Shown here one piece after another: positions 44,617 through 54,117 of a DNA stretch of 64,000 nucleotides (the first letter of the stretch is position 1; each line of letters opens with the position of its first letter). Origin of the DNA: Paenibacillus lentus (GTDB taxonomy: Bacteria > Bacillota > Bacilli > Paenibacillales > Paenibacillaceae). The notes beneath the pieces are model-generated. The model searched no databases. It saw nothing but the letters and a program-made list of their open reading frames with translations, and had not been told where the DNA came from. The position numbers and the translations under genes were made by a program. The DNA lies in the NCBI RefSeq assembly GCF_003931855.1, contig NZ_CP034248.1:3348001-3412000 (forward strand), given 5' to 3'.

Positions 44617-46737
44617 ATGGCCCAAATTGTTGTTTTGGACGAGCATATTGCCAACCAGATTGCTGCCGGGGAAGTGGTTGAGCGCCCTTCTTCGGTCGTC
44701 AAGGAGCTGGTTGAAAATGCTGTGGATGCCGGGGCCCGCAAAATTGAAGTTCAGGTAGAAGAGGGCGGTCTCCAACTCATTCGTGTGACGGATAATGGCT
44801 CGGGGATTGAACCGGACGATTGCGAGACAGCATTCTTTCGCCATGCGACAAGCAAATTGCAGACGGGACGAGATTTATTTCAGATCCGAAGCCTGGGTTT
44901 TCGCGGCGAGGCATTGCCGAGTATCGCGGCTGTCGCCAAAGTACAGCTGCTGACGAGCAGCGATGACAGCGGACTCGGCCGAGTCATCGTGATGGAAGGC
45001 GGCTCTTTGAAGCAGAGCGAGGAGGCCGCGGCTCCGAAGGGTACAGATATTACGATCAAAGAGCTGTTCTACAACACGCCTGCCCGATTGAAATATATGA
45101 AGACGATCCAGACGGAGCTAGGGCATATTTCGGATGTAATGTACCGTCAGGCGCTCGCTCATCCGGAAATCGCCATCACGCTTCGCCATAATGGTAATAC
45201 ATTATTGCAAACACAGGGCAATGGCGATTTACTCCAGGTGATTGCTTCGATATACGGCATAAATGCTTCTAGGGCGATGGTTCCTATTAGTGCCGAAAGT
45301 CTTGATTACAAAATAAGTGGCTATATCGGGCGACCGGATTTGACCCGTTCGAATCGCAGCGGTATGTCGACAATTGTCAACGGCAGATATATTCGCAATC
45401 ATGGACTATATCAAGCGATCCTGCGGGCCTATCATACGCTGCTGCCGATCAACCGTTATCCGCTGGCTGTTCTTCAGCTGGAAATGCACCCATCATTAGT
45501 CGATGTGAACGTGCATCCCTCGAAGCTGGAAGTTAGGTTCAGTAAAGAGCCTGAGCTGAACAGCTTCGTTGAGGAGAGCATCCGGCAGCTTCTGCAGGGC
45601 CAGGTGCTGATTCCACAGGTTGTGAAGCAAACGATTGGCAAGGGAGCGAACCGCTCGGTAATTCAAGAGCAGTTCCATTTTCCGGCGGCGCATGCGGGCG
45701 CGGGCGCAGCGAATCTGGGGCTGCCCCCGCAGGACGCCGCCGCGGGGCATCGCCCGGCGCCAGGCCCCGCGGGAGCGGAGCCTGCGCCTGATTTGGGCGC
45801 TGCGCGCCGCGAGGGCAGCGGTGGCGGTGGCGGCGGTATAGACCGCCACGATCGCCCCGCGGGCGGCGCAGAGCGCCCTGGCAGCGCGTACATCCTCGGC
45901 CGTCCAGAGACGGCCGCAGGCTCCGCCGCGCTGCACGAAGCTGCCCCGCCCTATGGCGGCGGGGCTAGCGCCTCCCCTGGCCGCGATAGCGGGCCGGGGA
46001 GCACAGCGGCTGCGCGGCAGATGCCGCAGCCGCCAGGCCGCCCTGCGGGGCGCGGGGGGGCTGCTGCCTCGTACGGCAGCAGCTACGCGCCCGCCCAAGG
46101 CGGCCGCATGCCGGAAGCGCTGTACGGCTCGCCAGAGGCGGCGCCGGAGCTTCCGGCCTTCCCGGAGCTGACCCTGATCGGTCAGCACCACGGCACCTAC
46201 CTGATCGCTCAGAATGAGGAGGGGCTGTATCTCATCGATCAGCATGCGGCTCATGAGCGAGTCAACTATGAATACTACTATGAGAAATTTGGTCAGCCAG
46301 CGGATGCGTCTCAAGAACTGCTCATTCCAATCACGTTGGAATTTACATCAGCGGAGAGTGAGAAGCTGAAGGAGCGGCTGAACTGGTTCGAGAGCGCTGG
46401 GGTCATCCTGGAGCATTTCGGGGGCGGCACCTTCCGGGTGGTCTCCCATCCGTACTGGTTCCCATCGGGGGAAGAGGCAGCGATTATCGAGGAAATGGCC
46501 GAATGGGTGTTGCAGGAACGGCAGATTGACCTGGCGAAGCTGCGGGAGAAATCGTCGATTCTTGTCTCCTGCAAAGCTTCGATTAAGGCCAATCAGAAGC
46601 TGACCCCAGAAGAAGCTAGTACCTTGATTCAGAGACTGGCGGCTTGCAAGCAGCCGTATACATGTCCGCATGGCCGACCGATTGTCGTCAGCTTCTCCAC
46701 GTATGATTTGGAGAAGCTATTCAAACGAGTCATGTGA
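44617..46737 (+). CDS. mutL: DNA mismatch repair protein MutL
   Basis: A 706-residue protein acting after MutS. The GHKL ATPase is clear: NQIAAGEVVERPSSVVKELV, ENAVDAGA, TDNGSGIEPDD, RHATSK, and GFRGEALPSIAAVAKV. The C-terminal endonuclease has DQHAAHERVNYE and the metal-site segments SCKASIKA and CPHGRPIVV. Three ATGs in a row (44611, 44614, 44617) follow GAGGTG; the third gives best spacing and the family start MAQI. The linker (about 45670-46150) is an extreme GC-rich Ala/Gly/Pro/Arg stretch, longer than usual, which keeps all frames open. Confidence 0.96.
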   Translation: MAQIVVLDEHIANQIAAGEVVERPSSVVKELVENAVDAGARKIEVQVEEGGLQLIRVTDNGSGIEPDDCETAFFRHATSKLQTGRDLFQIRSLGFRGEALPSIAAVAKVQLLTSSDDSGLGRVIVMEGGSLKQSEEAAAPKGTDITIKELFYNTPARLKYMKTIQTELGHISDVMYRQALAHPEIAITLRHNGNTLLQTQGNGDLLQVIASIYGINASRAMVPISAESLDYKISGYIGRPDLTRSNRSGMSTIVNGRYIRNHGLYQAILRAYHTLLPINRYPLAVLQLEMHPSLVDVNVHPSKLEVRFSKEPELNSFVEESIRQLLQGQVLIPQVVKQTIGKGANRSVIQEQFHFPAAHAGAGAANLGLPPQDAAAGHRPAPGPAGAEPAPDLGAARREGSGGGGGGIDRHDRPAGGAERPGSAYILGRPETAAGSAALHEAAPPYGGGASASPGRDSGPGSTAAARQMPQPPGRPAGRGGAAASYGSSYAPAQGGRMPEALYGSPEAAPELPAFPELTLIGQHHGTYLIAQNEEGLYLIDQHAAHERVNYEYYYEKFGQPADASQELLIPITLEFTSAESEKLKERLNWFESAGVILEHFGGGTFRVVSHPYWFPSGEEAAIIEEMAEWVLQERQIDLAKLREKSSILVSCKASIKANQKLTPEEASTLIQRLAACKQPYTCPHGRPIVVSFSTYDLEKLFKRVM

Positions 46738-46751
46738 TCGGAGGAAGAAAA

Positions 46752-47525
46752 TTGATAATTACGACCGGAGAGCATGATGCGCCAGCTGCGGTGGAACGTG
46801 CCATGGCCCTTGCAGCAAAATCCGGTGCCCGATTCGTTTCAAGAAATCGGACATCGATGGCGAGGCTGGCCGAGCTTCATCCCGGCGAGGACATTCTCGT
46901 CGTTCTTGAAGGCGGTGCGCGTCTGCATCGGCCTGGCGAGCAGCCGATGACCTTCCATCCCAGCATGTCGTTTGTGCGGGCCAAGAGGCTGCTCAAAGGG
47001 GAGAAGGATACAATGCTGGAAGCGGCAGGCGTGAGGACTGGTGATACGATTGTTGATTGTACGGCGGGACTGGGGTCGGATGCGATCGTATTCTCTCTCG
47101 GCGCTGGAAAGGAAGGCAAAGTGATCGCCATGGAGGATTCGCTGCCGCTTTGGGCGCTCCTGCATGAAGGATTCAAGTATTACGTTTCCGGGCTTCAGTC
47201 GTTTGACGAGTCGCTCCGACGCATCGATCTGCAGCGCGGACACCACCTGGACTTGCTGCAACAAATGCCGGATCAGAGCGCCGATGTCGTCTATTTCGAC
47301 CCGATGTTCCGCGACCCGGTACTGGAATCCTCCTCCATTTCTCCTTTGCGTTCATTTGCCAATAATAACCGCTTGGAGGAGGCGGCAATCGCCGAAGCGT
47401 GCCGCGTAGCGCGCAGAACGGTCATCTTAAAAGAGAAAATTGGAAGCGGCGAGTTCGAAAGATTAGGATTTCGCGTCTCTGGCCGCGCTCGATCCAAAAT
47501 AACGTACGGAGTGATTATCCCTTGA
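46752..47525 (+). CDS. class I SAM-dependent methyltransferase (RsmJ-like)
   Basis: A 257-residue protein. The SAM-binding region is TIVDCTAGLGSDAIVFSLGA and the motif YFDPMFRDPV resembles the DPMF of RsmJ-type rRNA methyltransferases (DUF548). TTG 46752 is chosen because GGAGGA lies seven bases upstream; a GTG at 46734 overlapping the mutL stop has none. It sits between mutL and miaA, and its stop overlaps the miaA start. The substrate is unproven; rRNA is the best guess. Confidence 0.75.
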   Translation: MIITTGEHDAPAAVERAMALAAKSGARFVSRNRTSMARLAELHPGEDILVVLEGGARLHRPGEQPMTFHPSMSFVRAKRLLKGEKDTMLEAAGVRTGDTIVDCTAGLGSDAIVFSLGAGKEGKVIAMEDSLPLWALLHEGFKYYVSGLQSFDESLRRIDLQRGHHLDLLQQMPDQSADVVYFDPMFRDPVLESSSISPLRSFANNNRLEEAAIAEACRVARRTVILKEKIGSGEFERLGFRVSGRARSKITYGVIIP

Positions 47526-48499
47526 ACAAGCAACAGAAACCAAAATTGCTCGTGCTTGTCGGCCCTACGGCAGTAGGCAAGACGCGTCTCAGCATTGAAA
47601 TTGCCAAGGCTTTCTCCTGCGAAATTATATCCGGTGATTCGATGCAGGTGTACCGGGGGATGGATATCGGTACGGCCAAAATTACGCCTGAGGAGATGCA
47701 AGGGGTGTCCCATCATCTCATCGATGTTCTGCAGCCGGACGAGCCGTTCTCAGTCGCCCAGTTCCAGGAATGGAGCAAGCGGCTGATTACGGAAATCCAT
47801 GATCGGGGTCATCTGCCGTTTATTGTCGGTGGAACGGGGTTATATGTCGAATCGGTCTGCTATGAGTATCAGTTTACAGAAGCGGGCGTGGACGAAGCTT
47901 TCCGCGAAGCGCAGAAGCGTTTTGCCGCGGAAGAGGGGGTTGAGGCACTGCATCAAAAACTGGCCATGGTAGACCCTGATTCAGCAGCCAGACTTCACCC
48001 TAATGATGTTCGCCGAATTGTACGGGCATTGGAGATTTACCACCTGACGGGTGAGACTTTATCGTCTCAATTGGAGGGTCAGACGAAGCAGTCTCCCTAT
48101 GACTTGTGTCTTATTGGTTTGACAATGGACCGTCAAATGCTTTATAACCGTATTGAACAGCGAATTGACGAAATGATCGCGAACGGACTGGTAGATGAGG
48201 TAAAGGGACTGCTGGATAAAGGCTACAACCGGGAGATGATATCCATGCAGGGACTCGGCTACAAAGAAATTGCTGAACATCTTCAGGATGGTGTGCCCCT
48301 TCAAGAAGCGATTGAGAAACTCAAGAGGGATACCCGGCGTTTTGCCAAGCGCCAGCTCTCTTGGTTCCGGCGGATGAAGGACATTTCGTGGATCGATGTG
48401 GGTGACGGCCAAAATTTTTCCGGGAATTTAAAGGCCGCTCATGCTATAATAGCAGGAAAGTTTTCCGCTGATCTTGAATATAATTCAAAACACTATTGA
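47522..48499 (+). CDS. miaA: tRNA dimethylallyltransferase MiaA
   Basis: A 325-residue enzyme that transfers a dimethylallyl group to A37 of tRNAs reading U-starting codons. P-loop GPTAVGKTRLSIEIA, the DSMQVYRGMDIGTAKIT segment, PFIVGGTGLYVESV and the C-terminal RDTRRFAKRQLSWFRRMKD are all characteristic. TTG 47522 overlaps the preceding TGA, has GGAGTG upstream and gives the normal length. The next gene is hfq, the usual order. Confidence 0.95.
   Translation: MNKQQKPKLLVLVGPTAVGKTRLSIEIAKAFSCEIISGDSMQVYRGMDIGTAKITPEEMQGVSHHLIDVLQPDEPFSVAQFQEWSKRLITEIHDRGHLPFIVGGTGLYVESVCYEYQFTEAGVDEAFREAQKRFAAEEGVEALHQKLAMVDPDSAARLHPNDVRRIVRALEIYHLTGETLSSQLEGQTKQSPYDLCLIGLTMDRQMLYNRIEQRIDEMIANGLVDEVKGLLDKGYNREMISMQGLGYKEIAEHLQDGVPLQEAIEKLKRDTRRFAKRQLSWFRRMKDISWIDVGDGQNFSGNLKAAHAIIAGKFSADLEYNSKHY
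48442..48450 (+). promoter_or_regulatory. candidate extended -10 promoter of hfq, inside miaA
   Basis: TGCTATAAT is a perfect extended -10 element 70 bases before the hfq ATG, within the 3' end of miaA. This would allow hfq to be transcribed apart from the mut-mia genes. No clear -35. Confidence 0.5.
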
Positions 48500-48520
48500 T
48501 TTCTATTGGGGGTACGGCTA

Positions 48521-48760
48521 ATGAATAAGTCCATTAATATCCAAGATACGTTCTTGAACCAATTGCGCAAAGAGAGCATCCCTGTTACGGTATTTTTAAC
48601 CAACGGTTTTCAGATTAGAGGCACGATTAGAGCGTTCGATAATTTCACAATTGTGATCGACAGCGACGGGCGCCAGCAAATGGTGTACAAGCATGCGATT
48701 TCGACGTTTCAGCCGCAGCGCAACGTTTCGCTGATGCAAGAAAATCAGAACGAAGCATAA
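48521..48760 (+). CDS. hfq: RNA-binding protein Hfq
   Basis: A 79-residue Sm-like protein that forms hexamers and binds small RNAs and mRNAs. It starts [20 protein letters not shown]; the Sm1 motif is [20 protein letters not shown] and Sm2 is YKHAISTF (the usual YKHA). ATG 48521 follows GGGGGT. Length and sequence are those of Bacilli Hfq. Confidence 0.96.
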   Translation: MNKSINIQDTFLNQLRKESIPVTVFLTNGFQIRGTIRAFDNFTIVIDSDGRQQMVYKHAISTFQPQRNVSLMQENQNEA

Positions 48761-48890
48761 GCGGATTGAAACTTTTTCAAAGCTGTTACGTTTAATGGTA
48801 TAGGAAATGGAGCAGAGCAACCTGATAAGAGGTTGTTCTTTTCTTTCCGCGTATCATGCGAAAGCGGCAAGAAGGGAGTCAGAGATAACC

Positions 48891-51578
48891 ATGTCTACAA
48901 AGAGACCTTCCAGATTGGAAAGAAGCAGCAAGCCGGAACCGAAGACGGTGAAGCCTAAAGCGAAAAGAAAAAAGAAGCTAACGGCTAAAAAGGTGTTGTG
49001 GACTTCGTTTTTTACGATCGCGTTTGCTATATTTTGCGCCCTAGCAGGCTATCTGTACATTACGATTAACGGCGAGAAGATACTGGCCGAGAACGAGGGA
49101 AAGCTAACGATCTACGAGACATCTAAGGTATATGATCGCCATGGCAACCTGATGGGTGAATTGTCACTGGAAAAAAGTGAGCCGGTCACATCAGAGGAAA
49201 TTCCTAAGCTTCTGAAGGATGCCTTCATTGCTACGGAAGATAAAAGATTCTATGAGCATAACGGTGTGGACCTGTGGGCGATCGGCCGGGCTGCCGTAAA
49301 GGATATCGTTGCGCGCAAGCTCGTTGAGGGCGGCAGCACGATTACCCAGCAGCTCGCAAAGAACATCTTCCTCGACTTTGAGAAGACATTTTTCCGGAAG
49401 GCGACTGAAGTGTCGATTGCCATGGCGCTAGAGCGCGACAAGACGAAAGATGAAATTATTACGATGTATCTGAATCGGATCAACTTTGGGGGTACGGTGT
49501 ATGGTATTAAGGCCGCATCGATACGCTATTTCGGCAAAAGCGATTTGAATGATCTTGAAGTATGGGAAATGGCTACCCTAGCGGCAATGCCGAAGGCGCC
49601 TTCCAGATACAATCCGCTTCGTAATCCGGATTTGTCCATGCAGCGTAGAGCTGTAGTTCTCCAACTGATGTATGAGCAGGGTTATATTACTCAGGCCGAA
49701 ATGGAGCACGCCAAAGCGGTTGTGTATGATTATGAGCCCCCGGCAAGGAATCAAAGCTTCGAAGCTTTTAAGGATTATGTGCTTGAGGAAGCGGAGCGTA
49801 AGTGGGGTATTACGGAAGACCAGTTGAACCGCGGTGGATATAAAATTTATACGACGATGGATATGAAGGCGCAAAAAGCACTGGAGAAGGCGTTCGCTAA
49901 TGATGATTTCTTCGAGAAGAGCAAGGATGATCAGCAGGTTCAGGCATCCATGGTCATAATGAATCACCAGAATGGCAGCCTGGTAGCTCTGCTTGGCGGA
50001 CGCGATTACCAGCGCAAAGGCTTTAGCCGTCTCGACAGCCGTAGACAGCCGGGTTCGGTGTTCAAACCTATTGTTTCCTTTGCGCCGGCACTGGATACGG
50101 GTAAGTTTACGCCGGATTCCATGGTCAGCAATGAAAAGCAATGCTTTGGAAATTATTGTCCCAACAATTTGGGCGGATCCTACTCGAAGACCATCAGTTT
50201 TAAAACCGCATTGACGAAATCGATTAATATACCTGCGGTATGGCTGCTAAATGAGGTTGGCGTTGGAACAGGCGTGAAATACGCGACCGAGATGGGAATC
50301 ACCATGGATAAGGACGACCGTAACCTGGCGATAGCGCTGGGCGGGATGACTTACGGTACAAATACGCTGGAAATGGCGACTGCATTTAGCGTGTTTGCGA
50401 ATCAGGGCAGATATAATGAGCCTTATTCAATCAAGTCGATCGTTGATCATAGCGGCAAAGAGGTGCACAAGGCAGATGCGCCAAAGCAGAAGCAGGTGCT
50501 TAAAGAGCAAACCGCCTATCAAATGACGCAATTGCTCCAGGATGTCGTAAATGAAGGTACGGGAAAAAGAGCTCGTATAAACCGCCCAGTTGCCGGTAAG
50601 ACAGGAACGACACAGCACGGCATCAAAAATTTGAGAAGCAGCAAGAACCGTGACGTTTGGTTTGTCGGCTACACGCCGGAGTGGACGGGAGCGGTCTGGA
50701 TGGGCTACGACAAAGTGGATAAGGATCATTTGCTCAACGGAAGCAGTGGTCAAACCGCCGCATTGTTCGCAGCGGTCATGAAGGAAGCGTTGGAAGACGT
50801 TCCGGTGAAGGATTTTCCGGTGCCGAAGAACATGCCGCAAGCGGAACCGCCAGTGGTAGATGAGCTTAGCGCACCGAGCGAACTTACCGCTTTATATAGT
50901 GAGGAGACGCAGACGGTATCTCTAAACTGGAATGGGGTTGACCAGGAAGGCGCAGTTTACCGTATTTATCGCAAGGAAGCTTCCGAATCGGAATACACCT
51001 ATTACTTAGATTCGGCTACGACGTCGATCGAAGACTTAACGGTTGTGACGGGAACGAGCTATGAATATTATGTAACTGCGTATGATCCGGTCAATGATAT
51101 CGAGAGCGGTGCTTCTAATAAGGTAGTGACTGATACTGTAGTAGAAGAAGAGCCTATGGACGATATCGATCCTGACCAGGACGGACTGATCCCGCCTGAC
51201 CAAGGCCAGGAGGGGATCGATCCAGGTCAAGGACTGGACGGAGATGGCCAAGACGGCCCAGAACAAGGAAATGGTTACGGTAATGGTTCAGGTAATGGTC
51301 AAGGTAACGGACCAGGCAATGGCAGTAGCAACGGGAATGGGAACGGAAATAGCAATGGCAATAGTAATAGCAACGGACCAGGCAATAGTTCAGGCAACGG
51401 TTCAGGTGTGCCTCCAGGCCAAGGCGGAGCCGGAGATGGCAGTGTAAATTCCGGAGAGTTAGATGGCTCAGGAACTGTTGAGCCCGGAAGCGGAGATGCG
51501 GTTACGCCTCCACTGGGGGAGAGCGACATGGTGGATCCATTCGCAAATCCTTCGGACGGCATGAACTCTGGAGGTTAA
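48891..51578 (+). CDS. class A penicillin-binding protein (PBP1A-like) with FN3 domain and Gly/Asn-rich tail
   Basis: An 895-residue bifunctional peptidoglycan synthase. Order: a basic cytoplasmic N-terminus, one membrane span (WTSFFTIAFAIFCALAGYLY), a transglycosylase (ATEDKRFYEHNGVDLWAIGR; GGSTITQQLAKNIFL), then a transpeptidase with SxxK in RQPGSVFKPI, SxN in KSINIPAVW and KTG in AGKTGTTQ. A fibronectin type III-like domain follows (APSELTALYSEETQTVSLNW), then about 110 residues dominated by Gly, Asn, Ser and Gln. ATG 48891 is the first plausible start after the upstream reading AARRESEIT; its GGGAG site is rather distant. A terminator follows. Confidence 0.93.
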   Translation: MSTKRPSRLERSSKPEPKTVKPKAKRKKKLTAKKVLWTSFFTIAFAIFCALAGYLYITINGEKILAENEGKLTIYETSKVYDRHGNLMGELSLEKSEPVTSEEIPKLLKDAFIATEDKRFYEHNGVDLWAIGRAAVKDIVARKLVEGGSTITQQLAKNIFLDFEKTFFRKATEVSIAMALERDKTKDEIITMYLNRINFGGTVYGIKAASIRYFGKSDLNDLEVWEMATLAAMPKAPSRYNPLRNPDLSMQRRAVVLQLMYEQGYITQAEMEHAKAVVYDYEPPARNQSFEAFKDYVLEEAERKWGITEDQLNRGGYKIYTTMDMKAQKALEKAFANDDFFEKSKDDQQVQASMVIMNHQNGSLVALLGGRDYQRKGFSRLDSRRQPGSVFKPIVSFAPALDTGKFTPDSMVSNEKQCFGNYCPNNLGGSYSKTISFKTALTKSINIPAVWLLNEVGVGTGVKYATEMGITMDKDDRNLAIALGGMTYGTNTLEMATAFSVFANQGRYNEPYSIKSIVDHSGKEVHKADAPKQKQVLKEQTAYQMTQLLQDVVNEGTGKRARINRPVAGKTGTTQHGIKNLRSSKNRDVWFVGYTPEWTGAVWMGYDKVDKDHLLNGSSGQTAALFAAVMKEALEDVPVKDFPVPKNMPQAEPPVVDELSAPSELTALYSEETQTVSLNWNGVDQEGAVYRIYRKEASESEYTYYLDSATTSIEDLTVVTGTSYEYYVTAYDPVNDIESGASNKVVTDTVVEEEPMDDIDPDQDGLIPPDQGQEGIDPGQGLDGDGQDGPEQGNGYGNGSGNGQGNGPGNGSSNGNGNGNSNGNSNSNGPGNSSGNGSGVPPGQGGAGDGSVNSGELDGSGTVEPGSGDAVTPPLGESDMVDPFANPSDGMNSGG

Positions 51579-51610
51579 GCCAAGTCAATATAGCAATGCA
51601 CTTAGACAAA

Positions 51611-51653
51611 AAACACCGACATTGTTCCGGTAACGGGAATGCGGTGTTTTTTT
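51611..51653 (+). terminator. rho-independent terminator
   Basis: AAACACCGACATT pairs with AATGCGGTGTTT (one bulge) around about 14 bases, then TTTTTT. It ends the PBP gene. Confidence 0.85.
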
Positions 51654-51765
51654 GTTACTTTAGGCCATTTGTTATTAATAAAGTTTAGCTGCTTAAATTT
51701 CGGTTTTGTGACTCTCTTTCAAATATGGTAAGCTGAAATTACATTGTGTTGAAAGGGTTTATACC

Positions 51766-52326
51766 ATGAAGCGAAAATTTGGAGACCGAGCGAACTGGCG
51801 GCGCATTACTCAGCGTCATTTTAAATCCAAGTATGTGGAAAGCGATAAATTTACAGGCTATGTTACGTTGTACACGATTTTCGCACTGCGAGATCCTCTG
51901 TGGAAGACTTATGGCGGCCACACATTTCGCATTGCGGACAAAGGTTATACCTGGCTTCAGTATTATCCGAAAGGACAGCACTATGTCGTCACAGCCATGT
52001 TCGATGATCAGGGCGATATTGTAGAGTGGTATATCGATGTGTGCAAAAATCAAGGCATTACCGATCAAGGTGTGCCCTGGTTCGATGATTTGTATTTGGA
52101 TATCGTTGTGCTCAAGAACGGGGAAGTGTTCTTGATGGACGAGGATGAATTGGATGAAGCGTTGACGAAAGGCCACATTACAGTGAAAGACTACGACATG
52201 GCGATAGAGACGGCAAAGGCTGTGCTCCACGCGATAAATCAGCAGGAATTTCCTTATTTCAACATGTCTCTGGAGCATTTCCGCAGCGGCTTTATGGATT
52301 CTAAGTCGTTTCGGCCAGGAGGTTAA
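51766..52326 (+). CDS. DUF402 nucleoside tri-/diphosphate phosphatase (YgaC/Ntdp-like)
   Basis: A 186-residue protein of the DUF402 family; characterised members in staphylococci hydrolyse nucleoside tri- and diphosphates. The core is TWLQYYPKGQHYVVTAMFDD, then DIVEWYIDVCKNQG, PWFDDLYLDIVVLKNGEVFL and MDEDELDEAL, with the conserved acidic residues that bind metal. ATG 51766 follows GAAAGGG. The following gene starts two bases after it, so they are co-transcribed. Confidence 0.88.
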   Translation: MKRKFGDRANWRRITQRHFKSKYVESDKFTGYVTLYTIFALRDPLWKTYGGHTFRIADKGYTWLQYYPKGQHYVVTAMFDDQGDIVEWYIDVCKNQGITDQGVPWFDDLYLDIVVLKNGEVFLMDEDELDEALTKGHITVKDYDMAIETAKAVLHAINQQEFPYFNMSLEHFRSGFMDSKSFRPGG

Positions 52327-52327
52327 T

Positions 52328-53023
52328 ATGTTTCATTTTGGCAAAAGGTCAAACAAGACCACCTATTTCAGCATGGAGCAGGGTAGGCGCAAATTGCGAC
52401 CGCTGTACATCCGTTGGTTACGCTTTGGACTTGTGCTCATCCTGCTCGGTATCGGCTGGTTTTTGTATGTGCTGGCACAGATCGGCAGTGTGGAGCGAAG
52501 TCCCGCAGTTGCAATAAAAGATATGCCCGCAGCGGATGTTGGCATTGTCTTGGGGGCATCCATGTGGGGGGATCGGCCGAGTCCTGGACTCGAAGAACGG
52601 CTTCGCCATAGTCTGGAGCAGTATCAGGCTGGAAAATTTAAGATATTTCTGCTTACAGGAGGCCTGGATCAAGAAGGCTACAAATATACAGAAGCCGAAG
52701 GGATGGCCAACTATTTAGAAGAGCATGGTGTGCCGCGCGAGGCTATGCTGCTAGAGAACAAGGCGACAAGCACGTATGAGAACTTAAAATTCAGTCAAGA
52801 AATAATGAAGGAGCAGGGGCTTACCTCTGCGCTAATAATGACTCATACTTATCATGGGAACCGGGCGCTTGAAATCGCTGAAGCATTGGACTATCGGCAT
52901 CCGAAGCTGTCCCTGACAAAATCGAAGGTGCTTAAGCCCATTCCGAATACAATGCGGGAAGTACTGGCGTATACGAAATGGAAATTGGTTCAGGCTGGCC
53001 TGGCGCTAGGGCTGGATTTATAG
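52328..53023 (+). CDS. YdcF/SanA-like DUF218 protein
   Basis: A 231-residue protein with one N-terminal membrane span (FGLVLILLGIGWFLYVLAQI) and an extracytoplasmic DUF218 domain. The domain shows ADVGIVLGASMWGDRPSPGL, IFLLTGGLDQEGYKYTEAEG and LENKATSTYENLKFSQEIMK, the usual order of YdcF/SanA proteins linked to envelope integrity. The precise reaction is not known. AGGAGG precedes ATG 52328; coupled to the DUF402 gene. Confidence 0.85.
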   Translation: MFHFGKRSNKTTYFSMEQGRRKLRPLYIRWLRFGLVLILLGIGWFLYVLAQIGSVERSPAVAIKDMPAADVGIVLGASMWGDRPSPGLEERLRHSLEQYQAGKFKIFLLTGGLDQEGYKYTEAEGMANYLEEHGVPREAMLLENKATSTYENLKFSQEIMKEQGLTSALIMTHTYHGNRALEIAEALDYRHPKLSLTKSKVLKPIPNTMREVLAYTKWKLVQAGLALGLDL

Positions 53024-53104
53024 TCTTCTAATAAAGGCTCGGAAGAGAGAATACACTGGAAGAAGAGAGTGATTCTACCCCTTATACGAAGAGGTGATTC
53101 TACG

Positions 53105-54103
53105 ATGCCAGGGCATGTTATGGCCAGAAGCGGATCTTCCGAAGAGAGGCCATCCAGACAAATCAATGTAATTCTCCGAAATCCCGAGCCCCCTGTCGTA
53201 ACGCAGAGCGTTCCTGACGCGGATTTGCAGTCAACGGCCAAAGCAATCCCTCAGCAAGGTGTATTCGCAGAGATACAGAAAGAACTAGATCAGCTCATAG
53301 GCCTTCATCATATCAAAGACTTAATGTATGAAATATACGCACTGTTGCAAATCACGGATATGCGTTCTGAGGCGGGATTGTTGTCGAATCCCCAAGTGTA
53401 CCATATGGTGTTTAAAGGAAATCCGGGAACGGGCAAGACGACGGTGGCTAGAATTGTCGCGAAGATGTTCCAGCGTCTCGGCGTGCTCAATAAAGGGCAT
53501 TTGATCGAAGTTGAACGTGCGGACTTGGTTGGGGAATATATTGGCCATACGGCTCAGAAGACTAGAGATTTGGTGAAAAAAGCGCTCGGTGGCATCCTGT
53601 TTATCGACGAAGCCTATAGCCTCGCACGGGGTGGAGAGAAGGACTTCGGCAAGGAAGCGATCGACACGCTCGTCAAAGCGATGGAGGATCAGAAAAATCA
53701 GTTTATCCTTATTCTCGCCGGATATTCTGACGAAATGGATTTTTTTCTGCAATGCAATCCCGGCATGCCCTCGCGCTTTCCGATCGTGATTGATTTTCCA
53801 GACTATACTGTCGATCAGTTAATTCAAATCTCGGAGGGAATGGCCAAGGAACGGGACTATATTCTGATGCCGCAGGCGATACTCAAATTAAAGCAGCATT
53901 TGCTGCGGGAAAAGTGTGAGGGTGAGCATGCCTTTAGCAATGCCAGATATGTCCGCAACGTCATTGAACGTTCAATACGGAGTCAAGCGGTTCGTCTGCT
54001 GACGCAGTTTAGCGGCAACAGTGGCTCGCCGGGCAAGCTGGAGTTAATGACGCTGCGGCAGGAGGATTTGAAGCTGGATCTGAAGGAAGAACGGCGCCTA
54101 TAA
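53105..54103 (+). CDS. spoVK: stage V sporulation protein K, AAA ATPase
   Basis: A 332-residue CbxX/CfqX-type AAA protein. Walker A is FKGNPGTGKTTVARIVAKMF, Walker B ALGGILFIDEAYSLARGGEK, and sensor regions follow (RFPIVIDFPDYTVDQLIQIS). It aligns with SpoVK of Bacilli (about 322 residues), made in the mother cell during sporulation. ATG 53105 follows AGAGGTGATT. hflX follows at short distance, as the two genes are often linked. Confidence 0.9.
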   Translation: MPGHVMARSGSSEERPSRQINVILRNPEPPVVTQSVPDADLQSTAKAIPQQGVFAEIQKELDQLIGLHHIKDLMYEIYALLQITDMRSEAGLLSNPQVYHMVFKGNPGTGKTTVARIVAKMFQRLGVLNKGHLIEVERADLVGEYIGHTAQKTRDLVKKALGGILFIDEAYSLARGGEKDFGKEAIDTLVKAMEDQKNQFILILAGYSDEMDFFLQCNPGMPSRFPIVIDFPDYTVDQLIQISEGMAKERDYILMPQAILKLKQHLLREKCEGEHAFSNARYVRNVIERSIRSQAVRLLTQFSGNSGSPGKLELMTLRQEDLKLDLKEERRL

Positions 54104-54117
54104 GGAGCGAAAGATAG

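Noticed and set aside
45496-46314. Long open frames on both strands across the middle of mutL
   Set aside because: They arise from the GC-rich linker of mutL. They have no ribosome binding sites and no recognisable protein, while mutL continues through in frame with intact C-terminal motifs.
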